Positions 22,641-34,545 of a DNA stretch of 64,000 bases are shown one piece after another. Source of the stretch: Ophiocordyceps camponoti-saundersi (nom. inval.) (taxonomy: Eukaryota; Ascomycota; Sordariomycetes; Hypocreales; Ophiocordycipitaceae). The notes beneath the pieces were generated by a model. That model searched no databases, had not been told where the DNA came from, and worked only from the letters and a program-made list of their open reading frames with translations. The stretch's first letter is position 1. The number at the start of each line of letters is the position of its first letter. Made by a program: the position numbers and the translations under genes. Where the stretch lies: assembly GCA_003339415.1 (NCBI GenBank), contig PDHQ01000020.1, positions 162,141 through 226,140 of the forward strand. The letters are read 5' to 3'.

Positions 22641-25636
22641 TCACGGCGCGAATCCGTCCATGCTTATGTCCGGGGAGCACGTCAGCTCCTCAAACACCTG
22701 AACCACCTCGAAACCCATGGCCAGGAGCTGCTCGCTCGCGTCGTCCACAGCCTACATTCCCGCCATGGTCAGCATTCGTCTTCGTCGTCGCAATCTCCTG
22801 TTCTCGACTCACCCAACTCAGTATCGCCCGGGAGGCCCTGTGGCTCTTGCACTGCCTTACACCCATCAGCGCAAGCCCTTGAAGCACGAGTGCTGATTGC
22901 GGCGTTGGCGGCACGATAGGTGCTATGATGCCAGCGACGTCGTCCACGTGTGAAATAAGCGGCGGTATGTGCGTGACGAGGGAGCTGTTCTGTCGACAGA
23001 TGATGACGGAGCCGATGAGAGTCCCCGAAGGATCTTTGGCGCGTACGATACCGCACGACTTGTTATCACCCAGCGCGTGCTTGTAAAGCTCCAAAACCTC
23101 GGGGCTCGCGTGGGCGTACACATGAAGGAGCACACCGTCGGCATTTTCCAAACCGTGTATTAGGTCGAAGGTGATGTTCGTCCGCTGAATGCTCTGCAGA
23201 AGGCCCTCCGGAACCGACCAGTTGCTTAGATCCTTGATGACCATGTTGGTAAGTTTCCGGGGAAACTGCGTGTCCCATCCGCTGCAGCCGAACCACTCCT
23301 TGACCGTACTCAGTTCGAGGTTAGAGGGGATGCCGAGGAAGATCCCAGGAAAGGCTGTTCCCAGCTGGATCTTCTTGAGGCCCTTTTGTTGGGTTAGGCT
23401 CTTGAGGGCTCGCCGGTGCAGTGATCGCCCGACCGACACGTTCCGCTTTCCCGGGTCGACGAAGATGGCGCCGAGAATGCCGACGCCGCCGACGGTATAG
23501 GTTGCGGCGAAGCCGTACAGAGCTTGAGTGCTGCTGTTCCTCACCACGAAGTGGGCCTCCTTGATGTTCGATACGTTCAGCTCAAAGGACGACGCGCTTG
23601 TCGACTTGAGGAACTCGAGGTCGGGCGCCGTGGCCCGGTGGACAGCGCGGAGCAGGGCGTTCAAGCCCTTCATGTCCCTCAGCCGGTCATACTCCTCGAC
23701 GAGCCAATGCTGCCTGGATTTGAGAACCTTTTTGCTCTTGCGCAGCGTCCCGGGCATGCTTCCGACCGGCGGGTCGATCTCGCCGACTAGGACGCGCACC
23801 AGCGCCGACATGGCATTCTCCGTGAAGTCAAAAGAGCAAATGTAGGTGCCGATCGATTTGTCCATGGCGAAGTCGTAGGGAGAACTGACGGCGACGACGA
23901 TAAGCTGCTTCTTATTCCCTCTGCTGCGGTGCATGGAGCACATCATATCGACGTGCTTGGTGAAGCCGGCCTGGTAGAGGTTTCGATTGGCGTCCGCCGT
24001 TACGATGATGATGCACGAGGCTCGGTTGATGAGGTTTTCGTGTACCGGCCGGACCCCGTTTGCCGTGTAGCTGGTGTGGAGGAGCTTCTCGTTGCGGTAG
24101 CGCGCGAGGTTCTTACCAAACTCACGAAAGACGCCCTCCCCGCTCATGATGGCACCTCTTTCGCGGGCTTGGTTCGCCCTGCTGTCGTGGTTCGAAGGAG
24201 TGGCTGGAAAGTTGCTTTTGGCCTCCAGCAAGCTCTTGGTCATGGACGAAGCCGGAAGAGGCTTGACTAAGGGTGTGAGTAAGAGGAGCTCCTCGCCAGG
24301 GTGCATTGAGTTGGACAGAGGCAAGAGCTTCTCCTTGTCTCTCACAACGGTGATGGATTGATCGTAAGCCCTCCGCGACAGGGTAAGATGCGCCGGGTGA
24401 ATCTGGGAAAGCAGCGAGGTGCCAGGCGGGTTGAGAGCCTTGGACCAGGAGGTGCAGGTTGCCTTGAGCTTCAGAACGCGCCTCAGCGAGGTGAAAATCC
24501 TTTCCTTGGTGATGATGCCGTTTTCGTAGCCCAGCTTGAGACCCTTGATGGCCTCGAGCTGAACGTCGTACGCGCGGCAGAGGAGGACGAGGTCGCAGCC
24601 GGCCTCCACAGCCATGACGACGCCGTTCTGAACGCCAAGATCGTGGCTGAGAGCCTCCATCTCCAAGCATTCAGAGATGGCAACGCCCTTGAAGCCGAGC
24701 TCATCGCGCAATAGGTCGTCGACGACCTGGTCGGAAAGACAGGCGTGGCTGACGTTCATGGACGGGTTGGAGATGCCGCAGCCGCCGACGAACATGGCAT
24801 CAAGCTTGCCGGAAGCAATGGCGTTCCGGAACGGTACCAAGGCGCTGAGGCTAAGCTCCTCCAGCGTTTGGGTGATGATGGGCACGTCGAGGTTGGAGCC
24901 GAGGAAATCCAGGTTGCCATACGAGGGGAAATGCTTGCCGCAGGAAGCCATGCCGGCGTCGCGGATGCCCCTCAGCGCGGCCAGGCCGTAGATGGATACC
25001 TCCTGTGGGTCATCTCCCGTCGCACGAACGCCCAGCGGCTGATAGCGGGCATTGTTGAGAACATCGAGGACGGGACCAAGCATCAGATTGACGCCGCAGG
25101 CCGAGATCTCGGTGGCGGTGGCCTTGTTGACCTCGTAAGCGAGCTCGGCCCGGCCGGCGGCGGCTATACCCATGGCGCTGGGGAACTGGCAGACATAGTC
25201 CTCATCAAAGAGGCTGTTGACCCCGCCGTTCTCCTGGTCCAAGGCGATGAGCAAGGGTTGTGGGTGGCCGGCATTCTTCGCAATGGTCTGGAGCTCCTGG
25301 ACGAGGCGGGCCGTCTGTTGGGCCGCTAGGCGGAGGCATCAGTAAGTTGTGGTGGCAGGAATAGGACAGCAAAGTTACTGACACTTGAGATTCTTGGCCG
25401 TCAAGATGATGGATCCAAGGTGATGATCTTCGATGAGGCTGCGGATCTGAGGCGTCACCTCGGTGCCATCCCAGCCCATAATAAGGATGTGACCAATGGC
25501 CCTATATCCGATCAGCGTGGGGAAGACGATAAGGGAACGGTGAAGGATGAACCTACCAGTCGAGGTTCTGCCATAGTGGATCAAGATCGCCGTCGTCTGT
25601 CTGGGATCCGGGGCCGGTGTTGTTGGAGGCCGCCAT
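22641..25636 (-). CDS. nag3: GH3 beta-N-acetylglucosaminidase-like plus GNAT fusion, NGS1/NAG3 type
   Basis: Probable GlcNAc sensor or regulator. In Candida albicans Ngs1 combines an N-terminal GH3 domain that binds GlcNAc with a C-terminal GNAT acetyltransferase domain. The T. reesei orthologue is nag3. Four exons (25636-25557, 25501-25383, 25325-22813, 22751-22641) join in frame to 940 aa; intron 2 uses an unusual donor, GTCAGT. GH3 barrel: HILIMGWDGTEVTPQI, LIALDQENGG (about 92-101), GKHFPSYGNLDFLG (about 196-209), GVAISECLEMEAL (about 280-292). Linker and GNAT part (about 620-940): ALYGFAATYTVGGVGILGAIF, GKRNVSVGRSLHRRALKSL, and a second lobe ending ASEQLLAMGFEVVQVFEE. There is no signal peptide, so it is intracellular. 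The canonical GH3 catalytic signatures are missing (see findings). Confidence 0.9.
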
Positions 25637-26464
25637 GTTGGAGAGAAGAGGAGAGAGTTGTTAGCGATCAGGGTGCATCGCGGACGGCGAGGAGGTGATT
25701 CGTTGATTCGTTGATGACGAAGGGAGAGTGAGGGCGAGCGAGATACGGTCGGATCAACCTCGGCTTGCACGACAGAGGATGATTCGGAATGGCAAAGCTA
25801 CGAAAGGAGAGAGGAGAGAAGTGGGTGTTGGTTGGCGTATTCGTAGATGGCAAACTGACTCGACCCGGCGATGGGGGGTTGAAGGCAGCCTTGCGAGCGC
25901 GTGCGGCGCGCACTGTAGGAATGCGCTAAGGACAGCCGGCGGCAGCTAGCGGCATCGGGGCGAGTCGTCGTCTCCGCCTGGTTTGGCGGGAGAGATGTCG
26001 AGAGGCAGCTAACGGAGGCCTGCATCGGCTGCTGTGCTTTTTGTTGGTGGAGGAGGCGAACCTACTAGGCGTATGTATGTATGTGGTCTGTATGTATGTA
26101 TGTGTATGTATGTATGTGTTGTGTGTGTCCGTAGGTGGGTGGGTGGTAGGTGGTAGTAGTAGGAGTAGTAGGAGGAGGAGGAGCTGGAGGAGGAGCTGGA
26201 GGAGGAGGAGGAAGAGGCGGAACAAGCAAGCAGTAGGACAAAGGCCTCCGGGCGAGTCAACGTTACATACTACATCACCCGGTTGTCGGGTCGCCTCCGG
26301 AGCGCCCTCGGGACGTAGCCGCGAGGCCTCGTTACATGCCGGTCCAACACACCACACTAAGGCCGTCATCTCGGATCGGCCTTTCAGCGGGAGTAGACTA
26401 TTAGTAGAGGCCAAGGCGCAAAAATGCCTTGGGATTTCGAGACAACTCGCAGCTCGCGCCCGCC
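25637..26464. promoter_or_regulatory. Divergent promoter region nag3 / dac1
   Basis: 828 bp shared by two divergent cluster genes, so co-regulation is plausible. It holds (GTAT)n at about 26070-26118 and a GGAGGA-type tract at about 26157-26215. I could not pick out a convincing NDT80-type CRCAAA site by eye. Confidence 0.55.
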
Positions 26465-27846
26465 ATGCCCATCGCCCTCTCGCCGCCACGGTCTGGCCTG
26501 ACCAAACTCACAAACTGTCGCCTGGTCAAGGGCGATAGGCTCGTGGACGAGGATCTCTGGGTCAGCTCCGCTACCGGCACCATCATCGACAGCCAGGCCA
26601 GCTTCTACGATGACCTCAGCCAGCCGGACGAGACGCTCGACCTCGGCGGCCGCATCGTGGCACCGGGCATGATCGACTGCCAGCTGAATGGTGCCTTTGG
26701 CTTCAATCTGTCGGCTCTGCTCGACGACATGAGCCAGTACGGGAAGAGAGTGCGGGAGCTCAACCGGCTACTGGTGAAGAAGGGCGTCACATCCTATCTG
26801 CCTACCATCACCAGCCAACGGCCGGAGGTGTATCAGAAGGTAGGCCTCCGGGCGACGCTGGCGCCGTGCCGGCCTGGCTGATGTCGTCGTCAGGCCCTCC
26901 CGTATCTAGGCCCGTCCGGAAGCCGGCGCATGGCCGACGACGGAGCCGAGTCTCTGGGCGCCCACTGCGAGGGCCCCTTTCTCAACCCGACCAAGAACGG
27001 GATTCACGATGTCGAATCACTAATCGTGGCCGACTCATTTGCTGACATCGAGGCCTGCTACGGCTACGACAACGTCAATGGGCCGAACCCCCCCGTCAGA
27101 TTGGTCACAGCGGCGCCGGAGCGAGGACGCATGTCGGACCTGATAGCGGACCTGACATCTCGGGGCATCATCTTCTCCGTCGGACATTCCGAGGCGACGT
27201 ACGAGGAGGCGTCGGAGGCGGTCGCGCAGGGAGCGACCATGATCACGCACCTGTTCAACGCCATGCGGCCGCTGCACCACCGCGATCCCGGCATCTTCGG
27301 CGTGCTGGGTCAGGCCGAGAGCCGGCCACGGCCGTACTATGGCGTCATCGCCGACGGCATTCATCTGCATCCGACGACGGTAAAGATCGCCTTTAACGCG
27401 CACCCAGACGGATTCATTCTGGTAACCGACGCCATGCACGTGGCCGGCCTGCCCGACGGTACTTATCCCTGGACCAACGGGGGGCAAACGTCTAGCATCG
27501 TCAAGACAGGGGCCAAAGTCGTGCTGGAGAATTCGCGTACTATCGCGGGCAGGTGAGATGAGGGCCGCTGGCTCGGAAGAATAGAGAAGTTGGCTGACAA
27601 AGCGGTGACAACGATAGCTCCATAACACTACTCGAATGCGTCAACAATTTCCTCAGTTGGACGGGCGCCACGATTCCGCAGGCGCTCCGGGCGGTGACGG
27701 CGACGCCGGCGGCCATGTTGGGGCTGCAAGGCATCAAGGGGACGCTCGAGCCGGGGGCTGACGCCGACCTAGTGGTCTTGTCTGAAGTGGACGGCAAGCT
27801 AGAGCTGGATGAGGTGTGGAAGTTTGGGTGCACAGTGCGGACATGA
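26465..27846 (+). CDS. dac1: N-acetylglucosamine-6-phosphate deacetylase
   Basis: Amidohydrolase removing acetate from GlcNAc-6-phosphate to give glucosamine-6-phosphate, the second step of GlcNAc catabolism (NagA family). Three exons (26465-26839, 26894-27552, 27618-27846) join in frame to 420 aa. The start MPIALSPPRSGLTKL is preferred over an in-frame ATG at 26429 because it aligns with the family start. Metal and catalytic motifs are intact: GMIDCQLNGAFGFNLS, GAHCEGPFLNPTKNGIH (metal Glu), FSVGHSEAT (His), MITHLFNAMRPLHHRDPG (His), VIADGIHLHP and ILVTDAMHVAG (catalytic Asp). A conserved C-terminal GTLEPGADADLVVL follows. It starts divergently from nag3, upstream of ron1 in the same direction. 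Confidence 0.95.
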
Positions 27847-29400
27847 TGGCATCGTCTGACAGGCTCAATGCACGTCTTTAAATGCTTCAGAGTTTGAGGC
27901 CGGCGAAGCTAGCTCTTATGGTTGACCAGGGATCGCATAAAGGGGGACCCTTGAGGGGGAAATGAAAAGGAAGGCTTCTAGATGAATTAAACGGGCCTTT
28001 ATTGTGTGTGCTGTATGTATGTATGCAGTGCACATTTTTTTCTGGACCAGTGCACAATGCTCATCCCTGGTCATGACTGAGAATCTCTTTCTAATACCCC
28101 ACATTATGACTCTGCACTGATCCAGGGTGAGGGTGAAGAAGGTCGATGCAGAAGATGCAGAAGGGGGCAAATCGACGCAGATGAGAGACAACGACGACGA
28201 CAGCTGGGGGAGCGGAAGCGGGGCTGTGTTGTTGACTTTCTCACTCATGTCTTTCTTTATGGTAGTATCTGTGCGGACATGATTAGCATTTTCATCCGTT
28301 GACTTGCCTTGTACTCGGTTCACATGGCAAAAATATATATACATACATAATTAGATGGCTGTTTTACATACAGACATACATAGTATAATCTATTCATGGA
28401 TCATCCATTCATGCATCCATCATCTCCTTTCTTCTAGAATGCAGTGGGCCTGATTAGCCGCTTCGGAAGTCATGAATCAATCGGCCGGCTTTGTGCATCT
28501 GCAGAAGAGTTTTGAAAAACAAATTTCTACATATGTACATGCATCTGTATGAGTATGCATGTATGTGTATACCTACATACATATGTATGTATGTGCGTGA
28601 CGGATGTGCGCAGCATTTACATTGCTATATCCGTAGCATGCTACTACCTACCTACCTACCTGCCTACCTACCTGTACCTACCTGGTAGGCACCTACGGGC
28701 GTACTTACAGCCTACTACACACTTATTTACAGGCGCCTGCCTGCAAACTTGCGTGGCAATGACCACTTTTTTTTCCCATTAGGCGTTGCTTTATTACCTT
28801 AGTACCTAGCGTCAACCGTCTACAGCGTTTCGGCACCCCACTGTAAAGCATCGAAACCCTGCTGGTCGGAAAGCTGTCTCGCCAATTAAAACCAGCGGCC
28901 TTCGGTCCCTCCCCGTTGGCTTCCCCCCCCCCCCCCCCACAAACTCCCCTCCTTCGATCTTCTCGTCCGGGCAGGTACCTTTTTTTCCCCCTTCCCCTTC
29001 CTCTTGCTCGGCCTCTACCTGCTCCTCCGCTTCATTCATACTACCACCCATCTACACACACCGGCCTACCCCCATCCCCCTACCTACGCTCTGCCCTCTT
29101 CTCTCACCTCTCCACGGCTACCGACATACCGACCTACCGACCTACCTCATAGGGCAGCCTGTCCTTGACTACCTCCCTCATAGGGCCCATCAGTACCAAC
29201 TTCGCAGGGGCCCCGGGGCCTCGCTCCCCATCATCTCACAGCCCCTCATATCCCGCCTCTCGGGGCCTTGCATAGCGCGCCCGCTCTCCTGTCCCTCGTC
29301 GCCCGTCCTCTTCTCGTCGTCTCGCGCGGATACAACTCTCCTGCCGAGCCGATACCACCTCTCTTGCGTCCCGGCTCGCTGACCTCGGCCGGACCATGCC
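27847..29400. promoter_or_regulatory. Intergenic, dac1 3' region and ron1 promoter/leader
   Basis: 1.55 kb. (TACC)n at about 28640-28685 and again near 29125-29145, (TACA)n pieces at 28337-28380 and 28530-28595, and a C-run at 28924-28940. The last 400 bp before ron1 is pyrimidine-rich, probably leader. No coding region seen. Confidence 0.5.
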
Positions 29401-31133
29401 ATGGCTACCTTCAACGCGATGCCGGCCATGACCGCCGATGCCTTGGTCATCGCCAACGGCGCCAGCCAGCCCATGTCCATCGATCATTTCGAACATGGCC
29501 TCACTTTTGACGAATCGCTGCTGTGAGTCGAACCCCCCTCCACCCTCATATATCAAATTGACTCGACCCCTGATGCCATCATCGCAGTGATGGTAACGCC
29601 CTCGCCCCCCTCCCCTTCACGCCTGCCTATGACTTCGACAACTTCACCACCACCTTTGAAGATCCCTTCGCCTATTCCGCCCAGGCCTTCGAGCCAGCCC
29701 CGAACCCAGATCTCTTGAACGAGGCCTCCTCCCCTCCGGAGCTGGACAATAAGCTCCTAGGCTTCTCCGAACTCGTCCGCAACTTCAATCTGATCGATGA
29801 TGCCGGCAACATCGCCGACATGCACCTGAGTGCCGAGCTCTACGGCATGTTCTTTGTCGCCGAAGACGTCTTTGGCGGGGAGAATGCGGGCCGGCCCCTC
29901 GAGTTGACGTGCTATCGCCGTAACTTGTGGCAGTGTTCGGGCCAAATCACGCTCCCGCGCGCTGTCTCGCATATCCTCGACGAACAAGGTCGGCGCTTTC
30001 CCATCGTCGAACTTTCTGCCTCCATTACCGCGCTCGAATCCATCGAGGGCAAGGCGACCGACATCATCTCCATCCCTTGGAAAAGCTCTAACCCGCAGGC
30101 TAATGAGGACAACAAGGTGGCCACGGCGCCGCCTCATATCGCTCTGGATTTGGGCTCAGCCCAGGAGCTCGACGCCTCACGCGTCTCTCTGCCCGTCTCC
30201 TGGAAGCGACTGCAATTCAAGCATGCGACGGCTAATAACGGCCGGAGGAAGGGGCTTCAACAACACTACGTCGTGCAGATTAACCTCCTGGGCAAGACCG
30301 ATTCGGGCGAAATGGTCAAGGTCGCTGAGATCCGCTCCGGGCCTGTCATCGTACGGGGGCGGAGTCCCCGAAACTTTGACAGCAGAAGGGATGTTCACCT
30401 GACTGGCGAGAAGAGGGCGGAGCGCAAGACCACGGCTACCCCCGAAAGTGCGGCTGTCAAAACGGAGCGCGAGAGCCTGCAGCCGACGATGCAAAGACTT
30501 CCAGCTCCCACCAGTGCCTCGGTAAGGAAATCCGGCCATCACTGCGCAAGTCCGCGAGGCTTACATGTACATGCAGACGCCCTGCGCCGACTGGTCAGGT
30601 CACACCTCTGTGCCGCAGCCACCGTCGAGTCACAGCCCTCGTGCATCCAAGCGCATGGCCGTGTCGCCCAACATCGCGAGACCGCCGGTCCCCGCCTGGA
30701 CGAGCGACGCCCATGGCGGCGTGAAGCCGGCGGCAGCACCCGCACACGGCTGTCGGAGCCAGAGCGGCCGGCACGGGACGGCGGTACCCATCAACCTCTC
30801 GCTTTCCGAGGACGAGAGGAGCCCCAATCGGTCAAGCGCCGAGCTGCAGAGCCCGCAACCCAGCAAGACGGCGCCGATGGTTGGACAAACTGCCGGCAAC
30901 AGCCCGGCCGAGGATCCCGACCCGTTGTATGAATACTTTCCCCTGACCGTCGACGACTGGTAAGCAATCATCCCTGCAAGGACTGAATTAGCACGGGCGC
31001 TGATGCTCCCCGCAGGATGCCGCCGGTGGACGCCGTCTACAGACCGCACGTTGTTCATCACACCATTGTGCCGCCCGAGATGAAGGCGCAGCAGGTGCGG
31101 AGCAAGGCAAAGCGGTATTTTGCAGCCGAGTAG
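29401..31133 (+). CDS. ron1: NDT80/PhoG-like transcription factor RON1
   Basis: DNA-binding regulator of the NDT80 family. In T. reesei the family member inside this cluster, RON1, is required for induction of the GlcNAc genes. Four exons (29401-29522, 29588-30521, 30577-30959, 31016-31133) join in frame to 518 aa. The start sits in GCCATGG. An acidic, aromatic N-terminus (YDFDNFTTTFEDPFAY) precedes the NDT80 fold at about 95-300: LELTCYRRNLWQCSGQITLP, EQGRRFPIVELSASITALES, SLPVSWKRLQFKHATANNGRRKG, QQHYVVQINLLG and the loop GPVIVRGRSPRNFD. The C-terminal part is Ser/Pro-rich, with a conserved end YEYFPLTVDDW-MPPVDAVYRPHVV. Position between dac1 and dam1 matches the known cluster set. Confidence 0.93.
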
Positions 31134-31992
31134 TGCTCAACGCCGCACCGGGGGGCCGATGACGGCGATCCGAGGGGACCGTCGTGCCGTGAACGTCTCA
31201 CCCCATGACCCTCATCCTAGCGGTGGGAGGCGTCGGCACAACAGGGCCAGCAAGGCGTCCCGGTGATGCCCACGAACCCCTTCTCGACTCTCTACTCTAC
31301 CTAGTCCTGCATCTTTGCACAGCAAGGTGGTGTTTTTTTCTTCTTTCGCAACTGCATCGCTTTGAACTGCATTTGCCCAATTCATTCTTCCTCCCCGGCA
31401 CTCACTTTTGTTGTTACGATAGTCTGCATCCAAAGAAGAGAGAGACGAAGAAAGGGGGGGGGCGAAACAGGTCCAGTCGCTTCTACGCCACGAACTTGAT
31501 ATGTCACCCCCTGTCCCCTTCCCATCACCTGTTACCTATGCTTTGGCTACCATCTGCGTTATGGATAGGGTATATATAGGTCGGAAGAGGACCTGACTCG
31601 ACGTCGACGTGAGGTGCTATCAAGGTCAAATGATGATGAAATCTACCAAGGTGTATCGTGAACCGGTGCTTCGTGTGACTCTTATTCAATCTATGAGAGG
31701 CCCAGCATCGCAATCTCGGGTCTACTATCGTGGCTACCTTGCGCTCAATTCGATTTTACCGTCACCCCATGCCGTTATGTTTCAAGACAATAGGAAAACA
31801 AAGATTGGTATCTACTGGGTGGATGGAGTCCAAACGTCTAAGCGTACGAACATGCACATGAAAAGCAAGCAAGCAGGATGGGGAGAGAGGGATGGAGAGG
31901 GATTGAGAGAGGGGGGAGAGAGAGAAGGAGGGAGAGAAGGAGGGAGGTCGAGCGAGTGAAGGTGACTGAGGCATGAGCAGAAAACAACAGGC
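31134..31992. other. Intergenic between convergent ron1 and dam1
   Basis: 859 bp between two gene ends. GGGAGAGAG-type purine repeats lie at 31880-31945, just past the dam1 stop. No coding region seen. Confidence 0.5.
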
Positions 31993-33138
31993 TCAAACGC
32001 TGATGGCGTTGGGGTGTCGGATAGACTGCTGCTCCGGATTGGGCGTCAGCCTGGTGTTGAGAAGAGGCTCGGGAATGCGTGAGGCCATGCGATCGGGAAC
32101 GAGATCCGGCGACACGGAGCGGATGGGATACTCGGTGGCCGGGGTAGCACGGAGCAGACGCGAGGTGGTGGGCTGCGGAGAGTGGATGGTTGGAGAGGAG
32201 ACGGGGTCGACCTTTGTGGTGGGAACGGCGCCGTTGCCGGTGCGGACCTTGGAGGGGAGGATCTGCTCGAAGCCGGCCTCGCGGGCGACCTTTTCGATAC
32301 TCTTGAAGTACTGAGACGGAAAAGGGGGGATGGATCAGCATGACATGAGCGAACGGCTGTCGTTGTTCTTTCTTCTCACCTTGACAGTCTTGACCTGAAG
32401 CTCGAGGGTAGCATCCTCGTCGACGACGATCATGGGATGCGGATGCAGCTGCAGGCTCGACAGGGTCCACATGTGATTGACGCCCTGCTCGACGCAACGC
32501 TGCAGGGCGAGCGACTTGCGCTGACCGAGGATGATGACGACGACCTCTCTGGCCTCGAGGACGGTCTGGACGCCGACGGTGAGGGCCATGCGGGGGACCT
32601 TGTCGACGTCGCCTTCGAAGAAGCGCGAGTTGGCGAGGATGGTGTCGTAGGCAAGCGTCTTGACGCGGGTACGGCTGGCCAGGCTGGAACCGGGCTCGTT
32701 GAAGGCGATGTGGCCGTCCTCGCCTATGCCGGCGAGGAAGAGGTCGATGCCGCCGGCCTTTTTGATGGCGTCCTCGTAGGCGACGCACTCGGCCTCTAGG
32801 TTGGGGGCGTTGCCGTCGAGGATGTGGACGTTGGAAGGGTTGATGTTTACGTGGGAGAAGAAGTGCTTCCACATGAAGGAGTGATAGGACTCGGAGTGGT
32901 CACGGGGGATGCCGACGTACTCGTCCATGTTGAAGGTGACGACATTTTCGAACGAGATGAGGCCGGCCTTGAACTTTTCCACCAGGATCCGGTAGACGCC
33001 TTGCGGGCTCGAGCCGGTGGGGAGGCCGAGGACGAAGGGGTGGTCGGCCGTTGGGTTGAAGGCCTTGATGCGGTCGACGATGTAGTTTGCGACGTAGGAG
33101 CTGGCCGAGTGAGCGTTGTCGCGGATGATGAGCCTCAT
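31993..33138 (-). CDS. dam1: Glucosamine-6-phosphate deaminase (isomerising)
   Basis: Converts glucosamine-6-phosphate to fructose-6-phosphate plus ammonia, the last step of GlcNAc catabolism (NagB family). Two exons (33138-32380, 32310-31993) join in frame to 358 aa. The NagB fold is complete in exon 1: [30 protein letters not shown] (catalytic Asp), [43 protein letters not shown] (Asp, His and Glu of the active site) and [16 protein letters not shown]. The intron falls exactly at the end of the catalytic domain. Exon 2 adds about 105 residues absent from bacterial NagB: a short helix [17 protein letters not shown] then a Pro/Thr/Ser-rich tail. Convergent with ron1 and divergent from hxk3. 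Confidence 0.95.
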
Positions 33139-33274
33139 GGTTGTGAAGAGAGTCTGTTGTATTAAGAATTGAAGATGTTACTTTTTTTTTATGTATAAGA
33201 GGATGGATGAGAAAAATGTGTAAGACAGAGGAAGGGGTAAAAGAGGACTATGGGGAAGTTGTAAGTGGTATATG

Positions 33275-33275
33275 A

Positions 33276-33326
<51 letters not shown>
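33275..33326. repeat. (GA)n microsatellite
   Basis: Over twenty GA units, about 140-190 bp upstream of the dam1 start codon. Confidence 0.9.
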
Positions 33327-33328
<2 letters not shown>

Positions 33329-33806
33329 AAGAAAGAGGGTGGGCGGGGGGGCGAGGAGAAGAAGAAAGTTGTTAAGACGTTCCAGACAAACCAACTAGTC
33401 AGTCGAGTCTTCAGGGATCCAAAGAAGACATGGCGTCGGGACCAGAGGAGGCAAAGTGGTGTGAGGTGAGGGGGATGATGGGAGAGGGGGGGGGGGGGGG
33501 GGAAAGGGTCCGAAGGATGACAGCATCGTTGCAACTCGAGCTCAAGGTTGGTGGCGGCAGCAGTCAGTGTTGGCGACGGGTCTAGACACTGGTTGGTTCG
33601 CCATGTAGCCGAGGCGAGGAGTTGAGAGAGAGTTTGTTTCTGTCTACTCTCCGACCACCCCATCCCCTCTCTCTAACTCTCTCTCTCTCTGTGTGTGTGT
33701 GTGAGTGATGTGTCTCTGTCATCGAGACCTTTTTTTTTTTCTCATCGAGAGCTGAAAAAAAAAGGCTTGGTTACAGGTGGGAAACAAGAGAGGAAACTTC
33801 GCAAGG

Positions 33807-33838
<32 letters not shown>

Positions 33839-34512
33839 CGGCGAGGTGGGCCGGCCGAGATGGAACGTGACGAGCGTTCGACCACGATCAAGGACGAGGA
33901 GGGTGGGTAGGTGGTAGGTAGTCAGGTAGTAGGAACACACACTTATACAGAGACAAGCATACAACGTACATAGAAGGGTCTAGGGCTGTACAAGGTACGA
34001 AACAGGATGTGACTTTTTTTCAAGGTTGTTTTCTTTTTTACTTGCATGGCTCCAGTCGGTCGGTCATCGTCATCCCATCCTCGTCGTCGTCGTCGATGTG
34101 AGTCGGGGGGGGATGTTCCGCTTTCGGAGACTGTTTCTTCTTCTTCTTCTGCCTTGCGAGAGGGGAAGTCGACCAACGTCACGTGAGGGGGTTTAGGACA
34201 CACCCATATATGTACATACATACATATGTACACACACTCACAAGTGCAACGACTTGCATCTGCATCAATGTCTTTCTTTCTTTTTTTTTTTTCTAATACA
34301 TATCACAACGTCTCCTTTGGGTGTGTGTGTGTGTGTGTGTGAGTGCGTGTACATATATATGTAAGTGTGTGTGTAAGCGTGAGAGAGCGTGTGTTGTCTC
34401 GGTGAGGAAAGCAATAAAGCAGAGAAGTAAGGACGGAAAGGAAGAAAAAAAAAAGAAAGCCAAAAGGTTGAATGGAAACTAAAGAAGAAAAGAGAGAGAG
34501 AGAGAGACATGT

Positions 34513-34545
<33 letters not shown>

